NCBI GenBank assembly: GCA_965219515.1
Contig: OZ244776.1
Span: 186,001 to 250,000, forward strand
DNA length: 64,000 nt
Reading direction: 5' to 3'
Source of the DNA: Ilyomonas sp965219515
GTDB taxonomy: Bacteria > Bacteroidota > Bacteroidia > Chitinophagales > Chitinophagaceae
Shown here: piece after piece, positions 1 to 9,209 of the stretch
How positions within the stretch are numbered: position 1 is the stretch's first letter
Layout of the letters: each line of letters begins with the position of its first letter
Notes under the pieces: model-generated
The model's input: the letters and a program-made list of their open reading frames with translations, nothing else
What the model was told of the DNA's origin: nothing
Databases searched by the model: none
Program-made: the position numbers and the translations under genes

Positions 1-986
1 CCGGCTGTTTGCATGGTAAGAATAGCAGGATGCCGAAGCATTTGCAACAGTATTTTTTCTTTTTCGGTTATGTATGATACATAATTTTCAGCAAGTAATA
101 CTTCCAGGGCGGCTTTGCCTGCCGCGCAAGACACCGGATGGCCGCCAAACGTAGTAATGTGCCCCAAAACCGGATTGCTTGCCAGACTTTGCATCACCTG
201 ATAGTCTGCAACAAATGCCCCGAGCGGCATTCCCCCGCCCAACGCTTTGCCTAACAGCAGTATATCAGGCACCACCTCATACTGCTCAAACGCCCACTGT
301 GTGCCGGTGCGTCCAAAACCGGCTTGTATTTCATCCAATATCAGCAGAGCGCCGTTTTCCCGGCATTTTTTCTTTATTTTTCTCAGCCAGTCTGCCGGAG
401 GGCGCGTAACACCGCTTTCCGCCTGTACCGTTTCAGCAATAACAGCCGCTGTATTTGTATCAATCTTATTTAATACATCATCGCTTCCATAATCGTAATG
501 ATAAACATCAGGTAACAGCGGCCGGTATGCGTTTTTATAATACTCATTTCCCATCAGGCTTACTGCGCCCTGCGTACTGCCGTGATAACTATTTTGAAAA
601 CCTATCATTTTACTTCTGCCCGTATAACGTTTGGCAAGCTTCATGGCGCCTTCGGCAGCTTCGGCACCGCTGTTGGTAAAATAAATGCAGTTAAGTGTTT
701 GCGGCAAATGCCGGGTAAGCAACTGCGCATAAGCCACCTGCGGATTTTGAATAAATTCACCATATACAATCAGGTGCATGTATTGTTCTGCCTGTTTCTG
801 CACCGCTTCAATCACTTTCGGATGACCATGACCAATGTTGGCAACGCTAAACCCGGATATAAAATCTATATAAGCTTTGCCTTCTGTATCATACTGATAA
901 ATGCCTTTTGCTTTTACCATTTCAAGCCCAATCGGCTCAGGCGAGGTTTGCGCTACATGACGAAGAAATAAAGCCCTGTTATCCAT
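1..986 (-). CDS. PLP-dependent class III aminotransferase (3' end outside window)
   Basis: The reading frame is open from ATG at 986 to the left edge, giving about 328 residues and no stop. It reads MDNRALFLRHVAQTSPEPIG, then carries the class III features: TNSGAEAAEGAMKLA (cofactor phosphate region, about residues 108-122), LILDEIQAGFGRTG (the Asp that contacts the pyridine nitrogen) and LLGKALGGGMPLG, which contains the Schiff-base lysine. The family covers acetylornithine, ornithine and 4-aminobutyrate aminotransferases. The exact substrate cannot be fixed from the visible part, although the overall look is ArgD/ornithine aminotransferase-like. It is divergent from the carbonic anhydrase gene at 1101. 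About 25% of a usual 400-440 residue protein is missing at the C-terminus because of the window edge, not because of a mutation. Confidence 0.9.
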   Translation of the reverse strand, partial: MDNRALFLRHVAQTSPEPIGLEMVKAKGIYQYDTEGKAYIDFISGFSVANIGHGHPKVIEAVQKQAEQYMHLIVYGEFIQNPQVAYAQLLTRHLPQTLNCIYFTNSGAEAAEGAMKLAKRYTGRSKMIGFQNSYHGSTQGAVSLMGNEYYKNAYRPLLPDVYHYDYGSDDVLNKIDTNTAAVIAETVQAESGVTRPPADWLRKIKKKCRENGALLILDEIQAGFGRTGTQWAFEQYEVVPDILLLGKALGGGMPLGAFVADYQVMQSLASNPVLGHITTFGGHPVSCAAGKAALEVLLAENYVSYITEKEKILLQMLRHPAILTMQTA

Positions 987-1100
987 TTGTGAATCACGGT
1001 TATAAAATATTGAGAGAATCGGCAAAAATAAAGAGTGATGTTTCTTCGGCGTAATTTTATGATCAGTAACAATATTTTATTCACTTAAAAATAATGTTTT

Positions 1101-1640
1101 ATGGCTTTACTCTTACCTGTGCTTGATAAAGAACCGAAAACGGGAACCAATTGTTTCCTGGCGCCAAATGCAACCCTTGTGGGCGATGTGATAATGGGCA
1201 ACGATTGCAGCGTGTGGTTTAATGCGGTGCTGCGTGGCGATGTAAACAGCATACGCATCGGAAATAAAGTAAACATTCAGGATAATGCGGTAATCCATTG
1301 CACATACGAAAAATGGTCAGCTACCATCGGCAATAATGTGTCGGTTGGGCATGGCGCCATTGTTCATGGCTGCACCCTACATGATGATGTACTGGTAGGC
1401 ATGGGCGCCATTGTTATGGACGGATGTATTGTGCATAGCCATTGCATTATTGCCGCCGGGGCCGTAATGCTGCAAAATACGGTGGCGAAGGCAGGAAGTA
1501 TTTATGCCGGCGTGCCGGCGAAAAAAGTAAAAGACATTTCCGAAGAGTTGGTAAAAGGTGAAATTCAAAGAATTGCAGAGAATTATATCAAATATGCCGG
1601 TTGGTTCAAAAAAAATAATAATTTTTTGCAGCAGATTTAA
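1101..1640 (+). CDS. gamma-carbonic anhydrase family protein (left-handed beta-helix)
   Basis: The 179-residue protein is a hexapeptide-repeat protein of the gamma-carbonic anhydrase/YrdA/PaaY type. Three candidate metal-binding histidines are visible, in NIQDNAVIHC and in SVGHGAIVHGC. The repeated IGNxVxVGxGAxV pattern forms the trimeric beta-helix, and YAGVPAKKVKDIS near residue 155 is the usual start of the C-terminal helix. Length is typical for the family. Whether it has real CO2-hydration activity or another role cannot be told from sequence, since many bacterial members are poorly active. It is transcribed away from the aminotransferase, and the 114-bp divergent spacer holds no other gene. 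Confidence 0.9.
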   Translation: MALLLPVLDKEPKTGTNCFLAPNATLVGDVIMGNDCSVWFNAVLRGDVNSIRIGNKVNIQDNAVIHCTYEKWSATIGNNVSVGHGAIVHGCTLHDDVLVGMGAIVMDGCIVHSHCIIAAGAVMLQNTVAKAGSIYAGVPAKKVKDISEELVKGEIQRIAENYIKYAGWFKKNNNFLQQI

Positions 1641-1707
1641 CAAAGCGGTTGTCTTATTTATACAGATAGCCTTTCTTCACAAACACAACTAATTGCTTAT
1701 ATTTTTT

Positions 1708-1887
1708 ATGATTTATTCAACCTTGGGAAAGGCTATCCTTTTTTTATGCTTTACCGGATTTTTTTCATCCTGCACGGTAAAAAAAGGTTGTCCCGCCAGC
1801 GGATCCAATATAGGTGCGGAGCGAATTTTAAGCGGCGACCCCAAAGCGGAACAGGCGATAAAAAAAGGAAAGAAATTTAAAGTATAA
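1708..1887 (+). CDS. small putative lipoprotein
   Basis: A 59-residue protein starting MIYSTLGKAILFLCFTGFF. A hydrophobic segment ends in a lipobox-like FFSSC, so the mature protein would be an acylated basic peptide of about 40 residues (KKGCPASGSNIGAERIL, then a KKGKKFKV tail). An in-frame TTG at 1693 would add five residues; ATG 1708 is preferred because the hydrophobic signal begins right after it. No domain is recognised. It lies between the carbonic anhydrase gene and a small gene at 1927 on the same strand, so the three could be co-transcribed. Confidence 0.55.
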   Translation: MIYSTLGKAILFLCFTGFFSSCTVKKGCPASGSNIGAERILSGDPKAEQAIKKGKKFKV

Positions 1888-1926
1888 ATCAGATATACAA
1901 AAACTTAAAAAAACTGAGGTAGTAAA

Positions 1927-2202
1927 ATGCACATTACCTATAATGCTGCTACCGCCAATGTCAGCGATACAAACAGCAGCCTCGCCGAATTTTATAATCT
2001 TGCCGGAAAGCTCAGCAGCCTTCGCTCTGTACGGTTAACCGCCAAAGCAGATGACGCCGATTGCATCGAGTGGACATTCACTTACCGGAAACAGAAGGTT
2101 ACGTTGCAGTATAGTATTTATAATGGAATATCGCTGTTGTATGATGGTTCAACAGATAAAAAAATTATTTACAAGCTGGCAGATAAACTGCATTTAAAAT
2201 AA
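1927..2202 (+). CDS. hypothetical protein, 91 aa
   Basis: A 91-residue, soluble-looking protein (MHITYNAATANVSDTNSSLA...). An AG-rich stretch (ctgaggtagtaaa) just before the ATG could be a weak ribosome binding site. The second half alternates charged and hydrophobic residues (CIEWTFTYRKQKVTLQYSIY) as in a small beta-rich fold. I do not recognise the family. The ORF has no competing frame and ends 86 bp before the rsgA stop codon, with which it is convergent. Confidence 0.6.
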   Translation: MHITYNAATANVSDTNSSLAEFYNLAGKLSSLRSVRLTAKADDADCIEWTFTYRKQKVTLQYSIYNGISLLYDGSTDKKIIYKLADKLHLK

Positions 2203-2288
2203 AATCTTACAAAAGATATTCGTAAAAATCGTGTCTTCGTCGCTTGCAATTACAGGCTGTGCGTGAACTTCAACACAGCCTTTTTTCT

Positions 2289-3224
2289 TCAATAATTTTT
2301 ATCAGATATGCTATCTATCAGATTCAGATAGCTGACGTAACGTTCCACAGAAACCGTATTTTGGTTTACGGCTTCTTTCACGGCGCAGCCGGGTTCGTTA
2401 ATATGCAGACAATCGTTATAACGGCATTGAATAAGCAAGCGCCGCATTTCAGGAAAATAGTGTGAGAGTTCTTCTTTTTTAATATCTATAATACCAAATT
2501 CACGGATGCCCGGCGTATCTATCAGGCGGCCGCCAAAGGGCAAATCGAACATTTCTGCAAATGTTGTGGTGTGCATTCCTTTTCCGCTGCTGTTGCTTAC
2601 TTTGGTTGTACGTAGTTGTTTGCCGGGCAGCAGGGCATTGATAAAAGTAGATTTTCCTACGCCGCTATGTCCGCTAAGCAATGTTGTTTTGTCTTGAAGA
2701 ATGTCTTTCAGATCGCTCATTCCTTCGCCGGTTTGCATACTCAGCTTTATCACAGCATAACCAACCGATGTATATATTTTGTTCAATTCCTCAAAGAGGA
2801 TCTGTTCTTTTTTCTTATAAATGTCCCACTTATTGAATACCAGTACGGCGGGTATATGAAATGCTTCGGCAGACACCAGAAAACGATCTATGAACCCCGA
2901 AGATGTGCGCGGCTCTTTGATGGTGGCAAATAAAAGAGTTTGGTCGAGATTGGAAGCAATAATATGATGCTGGTTTTTATTGTGAGGCGAGCTGCGGGCA
3001 ATATAATTTTTTCTCTCTGCAATGCCGGTAATCATTGCGGTTTCATCAGCATCATCTTCCGGCTGCAACGTTACCACATCGCCAACGGCAACAGGATTGG
3101 TAGAAGTAATGCCGTCTATTTTAAAAGCTCCTTTTATACGCGCCGCATATTCTCTGCCTCCGATGGTTTTAGCCACATACCAGCTTCCGGTAGATTTATA
3201 AATGAGCGCCTCCATCATTTGCAA
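2289..3224 (-). CDS. rsgA: ribosome small subunit-dependent GTPase A
   Basis: RsgA (YjeQ) is a circularly permuted GTPase that helps mature and check the 30S subunit. The 311-residue protein has the expected order: an N-terminal OB-fold (about 1-70), the G4 motif NKWD, then G1 SGHSGVGKSTF, G3 DTPGIREFG, and a C-terminal zinc-binding segment CRYNDCLHINEPGC. G4 before G1 is the hallmark of the permutation. The start is uncertain by a few codons, since ATG occurs at codons 1, 3 and 4. It is convergent with the gene at 1927, and the roughly 310-bp region upstream separates it from the response regulator. Confidence 0.96.
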   Translation of the reverse strand: MQMMEALIYKSTGSWYVAKTIGGREYAARIKGAFKIDGITSTNPVAVGDVVTLQPEDDADETAMITGIAERKNYIARSSPHNKNQHHIIASNLDQTLLFATIKEPRTSSGFIDRFLVSAEAFHIPAVLVFNKWDIYKKKEQILFEELNKIYTSVGYAVIKLSMQTGEGMSDLKDILQDKTTLLSGHSGVGKSTFINALLPGKQLRTTKVSNSSGKGMHTTTFAEMFDLPFGGRLIDTPGIREFGIIDIKKEELSHYFPEMRRLLIQCRYNDCLHINEPGCAVKEAVNQNTVSVERYVSYLNLIDSISDKNY

Positions 3225-3536
3225 ACGAAGATATTGCGAATCTGCGACTGATATAGCCAGTTAAGCCGGAAACAGAAAGATTTGCTACGCCCGAAATGCA
3301 GCATTATTTTCTTTTATGAATGAGGCGTTACTTCCCCAAATATCAGATTTTAAATTTTTGCCTTCAATTCTTTTTTCATGCAGATTAATCTTCAAAAAAA
3401 GTAAAATCAGAAAAACATTGATTATAAACCGGTTTGAAGCCTTATCGGGTTTTGTTAGTTAAAAAATAATAATTGTCTGCATTTTTATACTGTTTGGCAT
3501 GATATATATGTTAATTATCTTATAAAAAGCATACTA
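3225..3536. other. intergenic region between rsgA and response regulator
   Basis: This 312-bp AT-rich spacer separates divergent genes and should hold both promoters. I see no convincing TAnnTTTG element: TATCTTCG (minus strand, next to the rsgA start) and the TACTGTTTG-like sequence near 3488-3496 are only near matches. No ORF, terminator or repeat is evident. Confidence 0.4.
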
Positions 3537-3899
3537 TTGAGAAGACTATTTATTGTGGATGATGATTATGACATACTGCTTTCTCTGAAAATCTGGTTTT
3601 CCAAAAAAGATTTCGAGGTTAAGGTTTTTCAACAATCCAAACCATTATTTGACGCTTTGAATCAATCGTTACCCGATCTTATATTACTAGACGTAAATCT
3701 GAATGGTGAAGACGGAAGAGAAATTTGCAGGCGCATAAAAAACGAATTTACAATCAATCGTCCGGTTATTTTATTCTCCGCCAATGCCCAGGCACTTGAA
3801 AATTATCAGGATGTGTGTGCAGATGGTGTTCTTCACAAGCCTTTTTCGCTTCAGGAAATTCATGGCTTAATTAATTCCTATATACCGGTTGAAGCATAA
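3537..3899 (+). CDS. stand-alone response regulator receiver protein
   Basis: A 120-residue single-domain CheY-like receiver. The acidic pocket DDD is at residues 8-10, the phospho-acceptor aspartate is in LILLDVNL (about residue 52), and the conserved lysine is in VLHKPFS (about residue 103). There is no output domain, so it probably acts through protein-protein contact in a phosphorelay. No histidine kinase lies nearby. The start is a TTG: the ATG at 3508 reads into a stop within five codons, and no in-frame ATG exists before the DDD motif. The frame and motifs are secure even though the start is not. Confidence 0.85.
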   Translation: MRRLFIVDDDYDILLSLKIWFSKKDFEVKVFQQSKPLFDALNQSLPDLILLDVNLNGEDGREICRRIKNEFTINRPVILFSANAQALENYQDVCADGVLHKPFSLQEIHGLINSYIPVEA

Positions 3900-3987
3900 A
3901 ATTTTTATCGTTCCCGAAAATATTTCCAAAGGCTTTGAAATTGAAACAATCACTTGCTTCTACTGAACATTACATTTGTTTTCTTAC

Positions 3988-4236
3988 ATGAACGAACCTT
4001 TTGTCATTCCAGTTTTTTATAAAAATGAAACAAAAGAGTTTGAAGCACAGCTTTTTACATCGGCTTACACTTATCGCATTCAGGTAATGGTAGATGACGT
4101 TGCCATTTATTTTGAGCGGGACGATGAAGAAGGTTTCAGAGCTTTGGCTGCTACGCCGGGTGATAAAAAAATGCAGCATATCGATTTCCTTTTGCTTTCG
4201 GAAATTGCAAATGCCATCGAAAAAATCCTTTCTTAG
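3988..4236 (+). CDS. hypothetical protein, 82 aa
   Basis: A small acidic protein beginning MNEPFVIPVFYKNETKEFEA, ending ANAIEKILS, with no domain that I recognise. It has no signal peptide or membrane segment. ATG 3988 is preferred over the TTG at 3976 because it is a standard codon. It lies downstream of the receiver gene on the same strand (88-bp gap) and nearly touches the ald stop codon on the other strand. Similar small proteins of about 80 residues are common as unannotated Bacteroidota genes. Confidence 0.6.
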   Translation: MNEPFVIPVFYKNETKEFEAQLFTSAYTYRIQVMVDDVAIYFERDDEEGFRALAATPGDKKMQHIDFLLLSEIANAIEKILS

Positions 4237-4238
4237 CG

Positions 4239-5453
4239 TTACGTTCGGCTCGCTATCAGCAAATTAAGATCGGTATATTTTAAATCGTACCGCTGGCTGA
4301 TATATATGTCGGTTAAATGACCTTTATACATATATACGCCATGCCGCAGATTGATGTTATGCCATAGCATTTCTTCAATGCCGCCTTCATCACCGGCATC
4401 AATCAACAACGGCATCAGCACATTGCTGATGGCATGGCTGGCCGTTCTGGCAAAGCCGCTGGCAATATTCGGCACGCAATAATGTATTACATCGTATTTT
4501 CGGAAAGTTGGCTTTTCGTGCGTGGTAATTTCGCTGGTTTCAAAGCAACCGCCGCGATCTATGCTTACATCAATAATTACGCTGCCGCTGCGCATGGCAG
4601 CCACCATGCTCTCGGTTACCACAATCGGGCTTCGTCCGCTTTCGGTTATGAGTGCGCCCACCGCCACTTCGCAGGTTTTTAATTGCTTGGCTAAAATTTT
4701 CGGTTCAATTACGCTTGTCCACACCCGCACGCCAAGATTGTTTTCCAGTCGTTTTAATTTATAGATATTATTGTCAAATACCTTAACCGATGCACCCATT
4801 GCCAAAGCGGTTCTGGTGGCAAATTCGCCTACCACGCCCGCGCCGATGATAATTACTTTAGTTGGCGGAATGCCGCTGATACCGCCTAACAAAACGCCTT
4901 TGCCTTCGTTTGCGGTACCAAGATACTGACCAGCTATGAGCATGGCAGCGCTGCCTGCAATTTCGCTCATGCAGCGAACGATGGGAAACGTGCCGCTATC
5001 GTCCTTCAGATTTTCAAAACCCAGGGCAGTAATGCGCTTTTGCATCATCACTTCAATGATTTCTTTTTTTAATAACGACAAATGCAACGGCGATATAATA
5101 ATCTGATTGTGTTGCAGATAAGAACATTCTTCGGGTACAATCGGAGCGCTTTTTATCAGAATCGGGCATTTGTAAACGGTATGCTTGTCATACGCTATTC
5201 TGGCGCCTGCTTCCGAATAATCTTTATCATCATAATTGCTGCCTGTACCGGCTTTCGTTTCAATGGTTACCTCGTGTCCGTTGTTTACCAGAACATTCAC
5301 GGCATCGGGTGTAAGCGCAATGCGGTTTTCCTGAAAAGCCGTTTCTTTTGGCATCCCGATGAGCAGTCTTTCACCTGCCGGTTTGATGTCTAATTTTTCT
5401 TCCATTGTTTCATACGCAAACGAAGCGCTTACTAATGGCTTGGCAACAGGCAT
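4239..5453 (-). CDS. ald: alanine dehydrogenase
   Basis: The 404-residue protein converts L-alanine to pyruvate and ammonia with NAD+. The N-terminal catalytic domain has IGMPKETAFQENRIALTP (substrate-binding arginine region) and IIISPLHLSLL (position of the catalytic histidine). The Rossmann domain begins at VIIIGAGVVGEFATRTALAMG (about residues 198-218). The C-terminal part includes HYCVPNIASGFARTASHAIS, typical of Ald. It is about 30 residues longer than Bacillus Ald, through an N-terminal extension before the conserved core. A -7 promoter element lies about 150 bp upstream, so it is probably transcribed independently of tsaE. Confidence 0.93.
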   Translation of the reverse strand: MPVAKPLVSASFAYETMEEKLDIKPAGERLLIGMPKETAFQENRIALTPDAVNVLVNNGHEVTIETKAGTGSNYDDKDYSEAGARIAYDKHTVYKCPILIKSAPIVPEECSYLQHNQIIISPLHLSLLKKEIIEVMMQKRITALGFENLKDDSGTFPIVRCMSEIAGSAAMLIAGQYLGTANEGKGVLLGGISGIPPTKVIIIGAGVVGEFATRTALAMGASVKVFDNNIYKLKRLENNLGVRVWTSVIEPKILAKQLKTCEVAVGALITESGRSPIVVTESMVAAMRSGSVIIDVSIDRGGCFETSEITTHEKPTFRKYDVIHYCVPNIASGFARTASHAISNVLMPLLIDAGDEGGIEEMLWHNINLRHGVYMYKGHLTDIYISQRYDLKYTDLNLLIASRT

Positions 5454-5602
5454 TGTATTTACTCTTTTAAAATTTTAGTGAGGAAGAGAAAGAAAAATTT
5501 TCAGTTAATGAAAAAAGCATGGGCTTGTGAACCCGATATTGTGATGATTTTCCATTTGTTATTTTCATCCCGCTATGTTTTCAATCATGCTTTGTTCAAC
5601 TG

Positions 5603-5610
5603 CAAATGTA
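5603..5610 (-). promoter_or_regulatory. -7 promoter element for ald
   Basis: On the minus strand this reads TACATTTG, a match to the Bacteroidota -7 consensus TAnnTTTG. It would give a leader of roughly 140 nt before the ald ATG at 5453. The -33 element is not clear. Confidence 0.5.
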
Positions 5611-5626
5611 ACTGAAAACAATGCAA

Positions 5627-6055
5627 TTATGTTATGGTTAATGAGCGCGAGGTTTCGCCGGTAATCTCAATAAAAATATGAAGCGTGTTGTATGGTAACA
5701 AAGACGGCGCAACCTCCGGCCATTCTACAAGACATAAATTGCCGCTGAGCAAACAATCTTCTGCACCCGCCATCACAGCCTCTTCGTCGCCTTTCAACCG
5801 ATACCAGTCCATGTGATAAACAATGCCCGCAACCAAACTTTGGTATTCGTTGATGATAGCGAATGTTGGGCTGCTTACTGTTTCTTTTACTTGTAAAATA
5901 TCGTTGCAAAGCGTGCTGATCAGCGTTGTTTTTCCCGCGCCCATCGGTGCGTGAAACGCCCACACGGAATAGGCTTTGCCGTACTGCCATAATTCGCGGG
6001 CTGCCGTTGTTATATTATATGGGGTAAAGATTAAATTGATATTTGGGTTAAGCAT
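5627..6055 (-). CDS. tsaE: tRNA threonylcarbamoyladenosine biosynthesis ATPase TsaE
   Basis: TsaE (YjeE) is the small P-loop ATPase of the TsaBDE complex that makes the universal t6A37 modification in ANN-decoding tRNAs. The 142-residue protein has Walker A in MGAGKTTLIS (about residues 38-47), the VSSPTFAIINEY switch segment, the HMDWYRL motif (Walker B-like Asp) and the C-terminal LVEWPE motif, all typical of the family. Length is normal. A strong hairpin terminator lies upstream (6092-6123), separating it from the broken hydrolase gene. Confidence 0.95.
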   Translation of the reverse strand: MLNPNINLIFTPYNITTAARELWQYGKAYSVWAFHAPMGAGKTTLISTLCNDILQVKETVSSPTFAIINEYQSLVAGIVYHMDWYRLKGDEEAVMAGAEDCLLSGNLCLVEWPEVAPSLLPYNTLHIFIEITGETSRSLTIT

Positions 6056-6091
6056 ATAGCAAATAAAATGTAAAATCTATTTATAACAAAA

Positions 6092-6123
6092 GCAAAAAGC
6101 CTCTATGAACAGAGGCTTTTTGC
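6092..6123 (-). terminator. Rho-independent terminator
   Basis: A perfect 13-bp inverted repeat (GCAAAAAGCCTCT / AGAGGCTTTTTGC) with a 6-nt ATGAAC loop. Because A and T runs lie inside the arms it could work on either strand. It sits just downstream of the minus-strand T9SS hydrolase pseudogene and most likely ends that transcript. Confidence 0.85.
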
Positions 6124-6142
6124 TGTAAGAGAAACGATACAT

Positions 6143-9100
6143 TTATTTTTGAATGAGCAACGATTGACTGCTCCATTCCTTTCCATTGAAAATTGACACT
6201 AAGTAAGTGCCTGCATTTAAATCGGCAACGAAAATAGTGGTTGATGTGACTCCGGCTTTATAAGAAAGCGATTTTCTCACAACACCAAAACGATCAGTTA
6301 TTTTTATTGCATACATAAATTCCTGAAAAGTGCTCATTTTATTGACTTCCCTGTCTGTGCTAACCGTTATTTGGGTGCGTGCAGGATTTGGTGAAATGCT
6401 ATAAATGTGCTTGCCGCTGCAATTGCTGTAAACGGTAGGCCCGCCCGCTGTTTGTGCTACACCGCATACATCTGTATAACTAAGCTTTACGGTACCGCCA
6501 CCGGTAACATCCAATCGGGTAGAAGAAAAGTTTGGACTATAGATGTAAATGCTGCTATTGTTTCCAAGATAATCTATATACCAGTTCCAGTTTGAACCGC
6601 CGGAACTTGGCGTTGCATCTAAAAACCAGGTTCGTGCAAAACCGTAGCAGGAGCCTTGCGTGCCGGTTACATTCACAATGGAACCCGTTTGGATCGCCTT
6701 TGATACAACTGCCATTGCGGGATGATTGCAAAAATTTAAAGTAGCTATCAAAGTAAAACTACCATCAACCAATTTAGAAACGGTAGCTTGAGAACCATTG
6801 CCTGTATAAGAAACAGATGCTGTACCAGCCGGTTGTACTTGCCAGGCAACAGTGCCACCTGTTGGTATGTTGGTAACAGTGTAAATATTGCTTCCGCTAC
6901 ATAGTGGTTCTCTGCCAGACACCAATTGCAATACATAAGTACTGCTATAGTTATATGTTGGCGGTTGTGGTTGAGCGTCAATTTCACCTTTCAGCCAGGC
7001 TACGCTTGCCGAGGTTAATGTGATATGTTCTTCATTTGTTTGTGGTCCGTAATAAGTATCAAACGGCGATTCACCAGAACAAACCAGATTCCGACTGTAT
7101 AAGCTGGCAGACAAATCTTTATTGCTTAGACTCATACCTAATGCACTAAACGTTGGGATAAATGAATGCGTTGCCTGGTAAACACTAAATTTTGTATCTG
7201 TACCAACACCAAAAGAGTAACCGCCTAAAATTGGATCATATCCTTTGCCTTGATCAACGATTTGCTGTTGTGCATCAGAGTAACCACCAGGCACAATATC
7301 ATAACTTTTGCTCGAAGCAGGAGCCGCAGCGCTTCTGCCGTTTGTGTTAAACCAGATTTTAGCCCAGCCATCAAACACTTCGCAGTAGCTGCCATAACTG
7401 CCCGTAAAAGATACCGAAGTCTTAGCTACTCTTATGACACCAATAGTAAAGAAAAAACTTCTTCTTTTAAAAACTGATTTCATATCAAATGCGCGCTGAC
7501 AGGCTTGTCCTTGCAGCGTTCCGTTAATAGCACCATTAATCAAAGCAATTCGCCGAAGATTAGTAGGGTAACCAAGATTGTCCAATGTTGTTTGCCATCT
7601 ATCCCTAAACCCTGGTGCGCCTGCCGGCAAGCTATTCAGTAAATCGTAAGTTCCCAAATAATGATGTAATAACATTTGTTTTGCCGCAACTGAATTAACC
7701 TGATTGTCTCTTGCGTCCTTTGCGCCTTTGTTCCCTGCTTTTGAAGCAAAAAAATTGAGAAAGTCCTGATCGCCAATGGGTATATTGGCGCCTTTATGTG
7801 GCGCATCAAAAGACACCCACAACCTGGTATTATGATTTTTTCCGTTGTTTTCCATCCACTTTAAGGCATACCGGGTGATTAACCCTCCCATACTTGGACC
7901 TACTACTATATTTTTTTCAGCACTTCCATTAGCAATTACCTCAGCATTTATACTTTCAATAAGGGTAACTAATAAGAATGCGTTTCTTTCAATATAATCG
8001 CCGCCTTCATTCCGTTTTACAGGATAATTGAATGTGCCAAAAGGGGTTGGAACAGCAACTGTGTAGTCTGTAATGGTAGGAAAGTTGAGAATGATAACAT
8101 CATAGCCTTTATCACGCATTTCCGAACCAAAATTATCATTCTGTGTATATTGAAGATATTGTCCATAAATTATATCTTGTTTTCTTTCATCAGCTGGGTC
8201 AAAGCCATCTACTAAAATAATCGGCTTCTTTATTTTCTTTTCAATTTGTCCGCCGGGGCTTAGCCGGTATAATAAATGCCATAGGTGCCTCTGTTGTATT
8301 TTTTTACTGTTTCATCATAACCCTGAAAGCCATACCTGGTGTCAGCAATATTTCTGATTTCATCGGGAGGAACAGGCTGCCCGAAACGCAGTGTTTGTAC
8401 ATTACTTCTGATAAAAATTTTTGAGTAAGTAGTTACTGCTTGCCCGTTGCTGTAAGTAATGATAAGTTTAATGGTCTTTGTTCCACCAGCCGTATAATTG
8501 ATGGTAACCGTGCCACCTGATGTAATGTTTCGGGTGCCGGTTCCGAAATCGGCAACCAGAGACGTGATGGCAATACCTTTATTGGTAAAAAATAACCCAT
8601 TATAATATTTAAATTGAAAGTTGCCGGAGCCATAGTCTAATGTATCGGTTGACAGAGCAGCAGCAACCGTTACGGTTTGCACCGGGTAAGGATTGCCGGT
8701 TCTTCCTGCTACATCATGCAACAGCGAATCAGAGCCACGGTAAAAATAATTCTTTGCTAATGAGTTGGTATCCATGACATTCATGTCAAAACACAAAACG
8801 CCTATTGGAATCACTTTATTGGTATAATAAATTGCTTTGGCAATGGTATCTAACCGGTAATCGTTCATCAGGCCGCCCTTGCTGTAGGCTGCGTTGTAAA
8901 TTTCAGAGTAAGCCTGATAGAAATGGTCATAACCTGATGTATCAGGATTGCCATATAATGTATTGAAGCTGAAGAGAGCTGCAAAGGGAAATACCCGGTC
9001 ATACAATATGCCGGTGGTAATGCCCGATTTGTTCAACGGATACATAAGTGTATCTACCATTTGTGTGTAAGTGAGGCTACTGTTGATTTGCGCATTGGCT

Positions 9101-9166
9101 GTAATTTGTGAGAAAGAATGTAGTGATAAGGAAGCGCAGATAATAAATAAGGAGTATCTTTTTCAT
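6143..9166 (-). pseudogene. T9SS-secreted alpha/beta hydrolase (lipase/esterase-like), frameshifted twice
   Basis: Two long ORFs (9060-8260 and 8119-6143) are halves of one gene. After the first ORF stops at YGIYYTG, the -1 frame continues without a break as YRLSPGGQIEKKIKKPIILV and runs into the second ORF. That part carries VDGFDPAD, the nucleophile elbow GPSMGG of a serine alpha/beta hydrolase, and a C-terminal T9SS type A sorting domain (ISPNPARTQITVS... ending QSLLIQK). At the 5' end the initiator ATG at 9166 (MKKILL) is also one base out of frame with the signal peptide FIICASLSLHSFSQITANA that precedes the mature N-terminus QINSS. Both breaks need a -1 shift. Sequencing indels, true decay, or (at 8299-8305) slippage on a run of seven A are all possible. 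Confidence 0.82.
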
Positions 9167-9187
9167 AGCAATCGTTTTTATTGTTTA
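9148..9187 (-). repeat. leader repeat copy 1 (shared with 10768-10807)
   Basis: About 40 bp covering the upstream region and first seven codons (MKKILLI) of the broken hydrolase are identical to the same region of the lipoprotein gene at 10275-10787. The sequence to the right of the IS also matches the sequence right of the second copy, so IS630 copy 1 interrupted an existing tandem repeat unit. Confidence 0.85.
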
Positions 9188-9209
9188 AGTACCCTGTCAA
9201 AATTATCTA

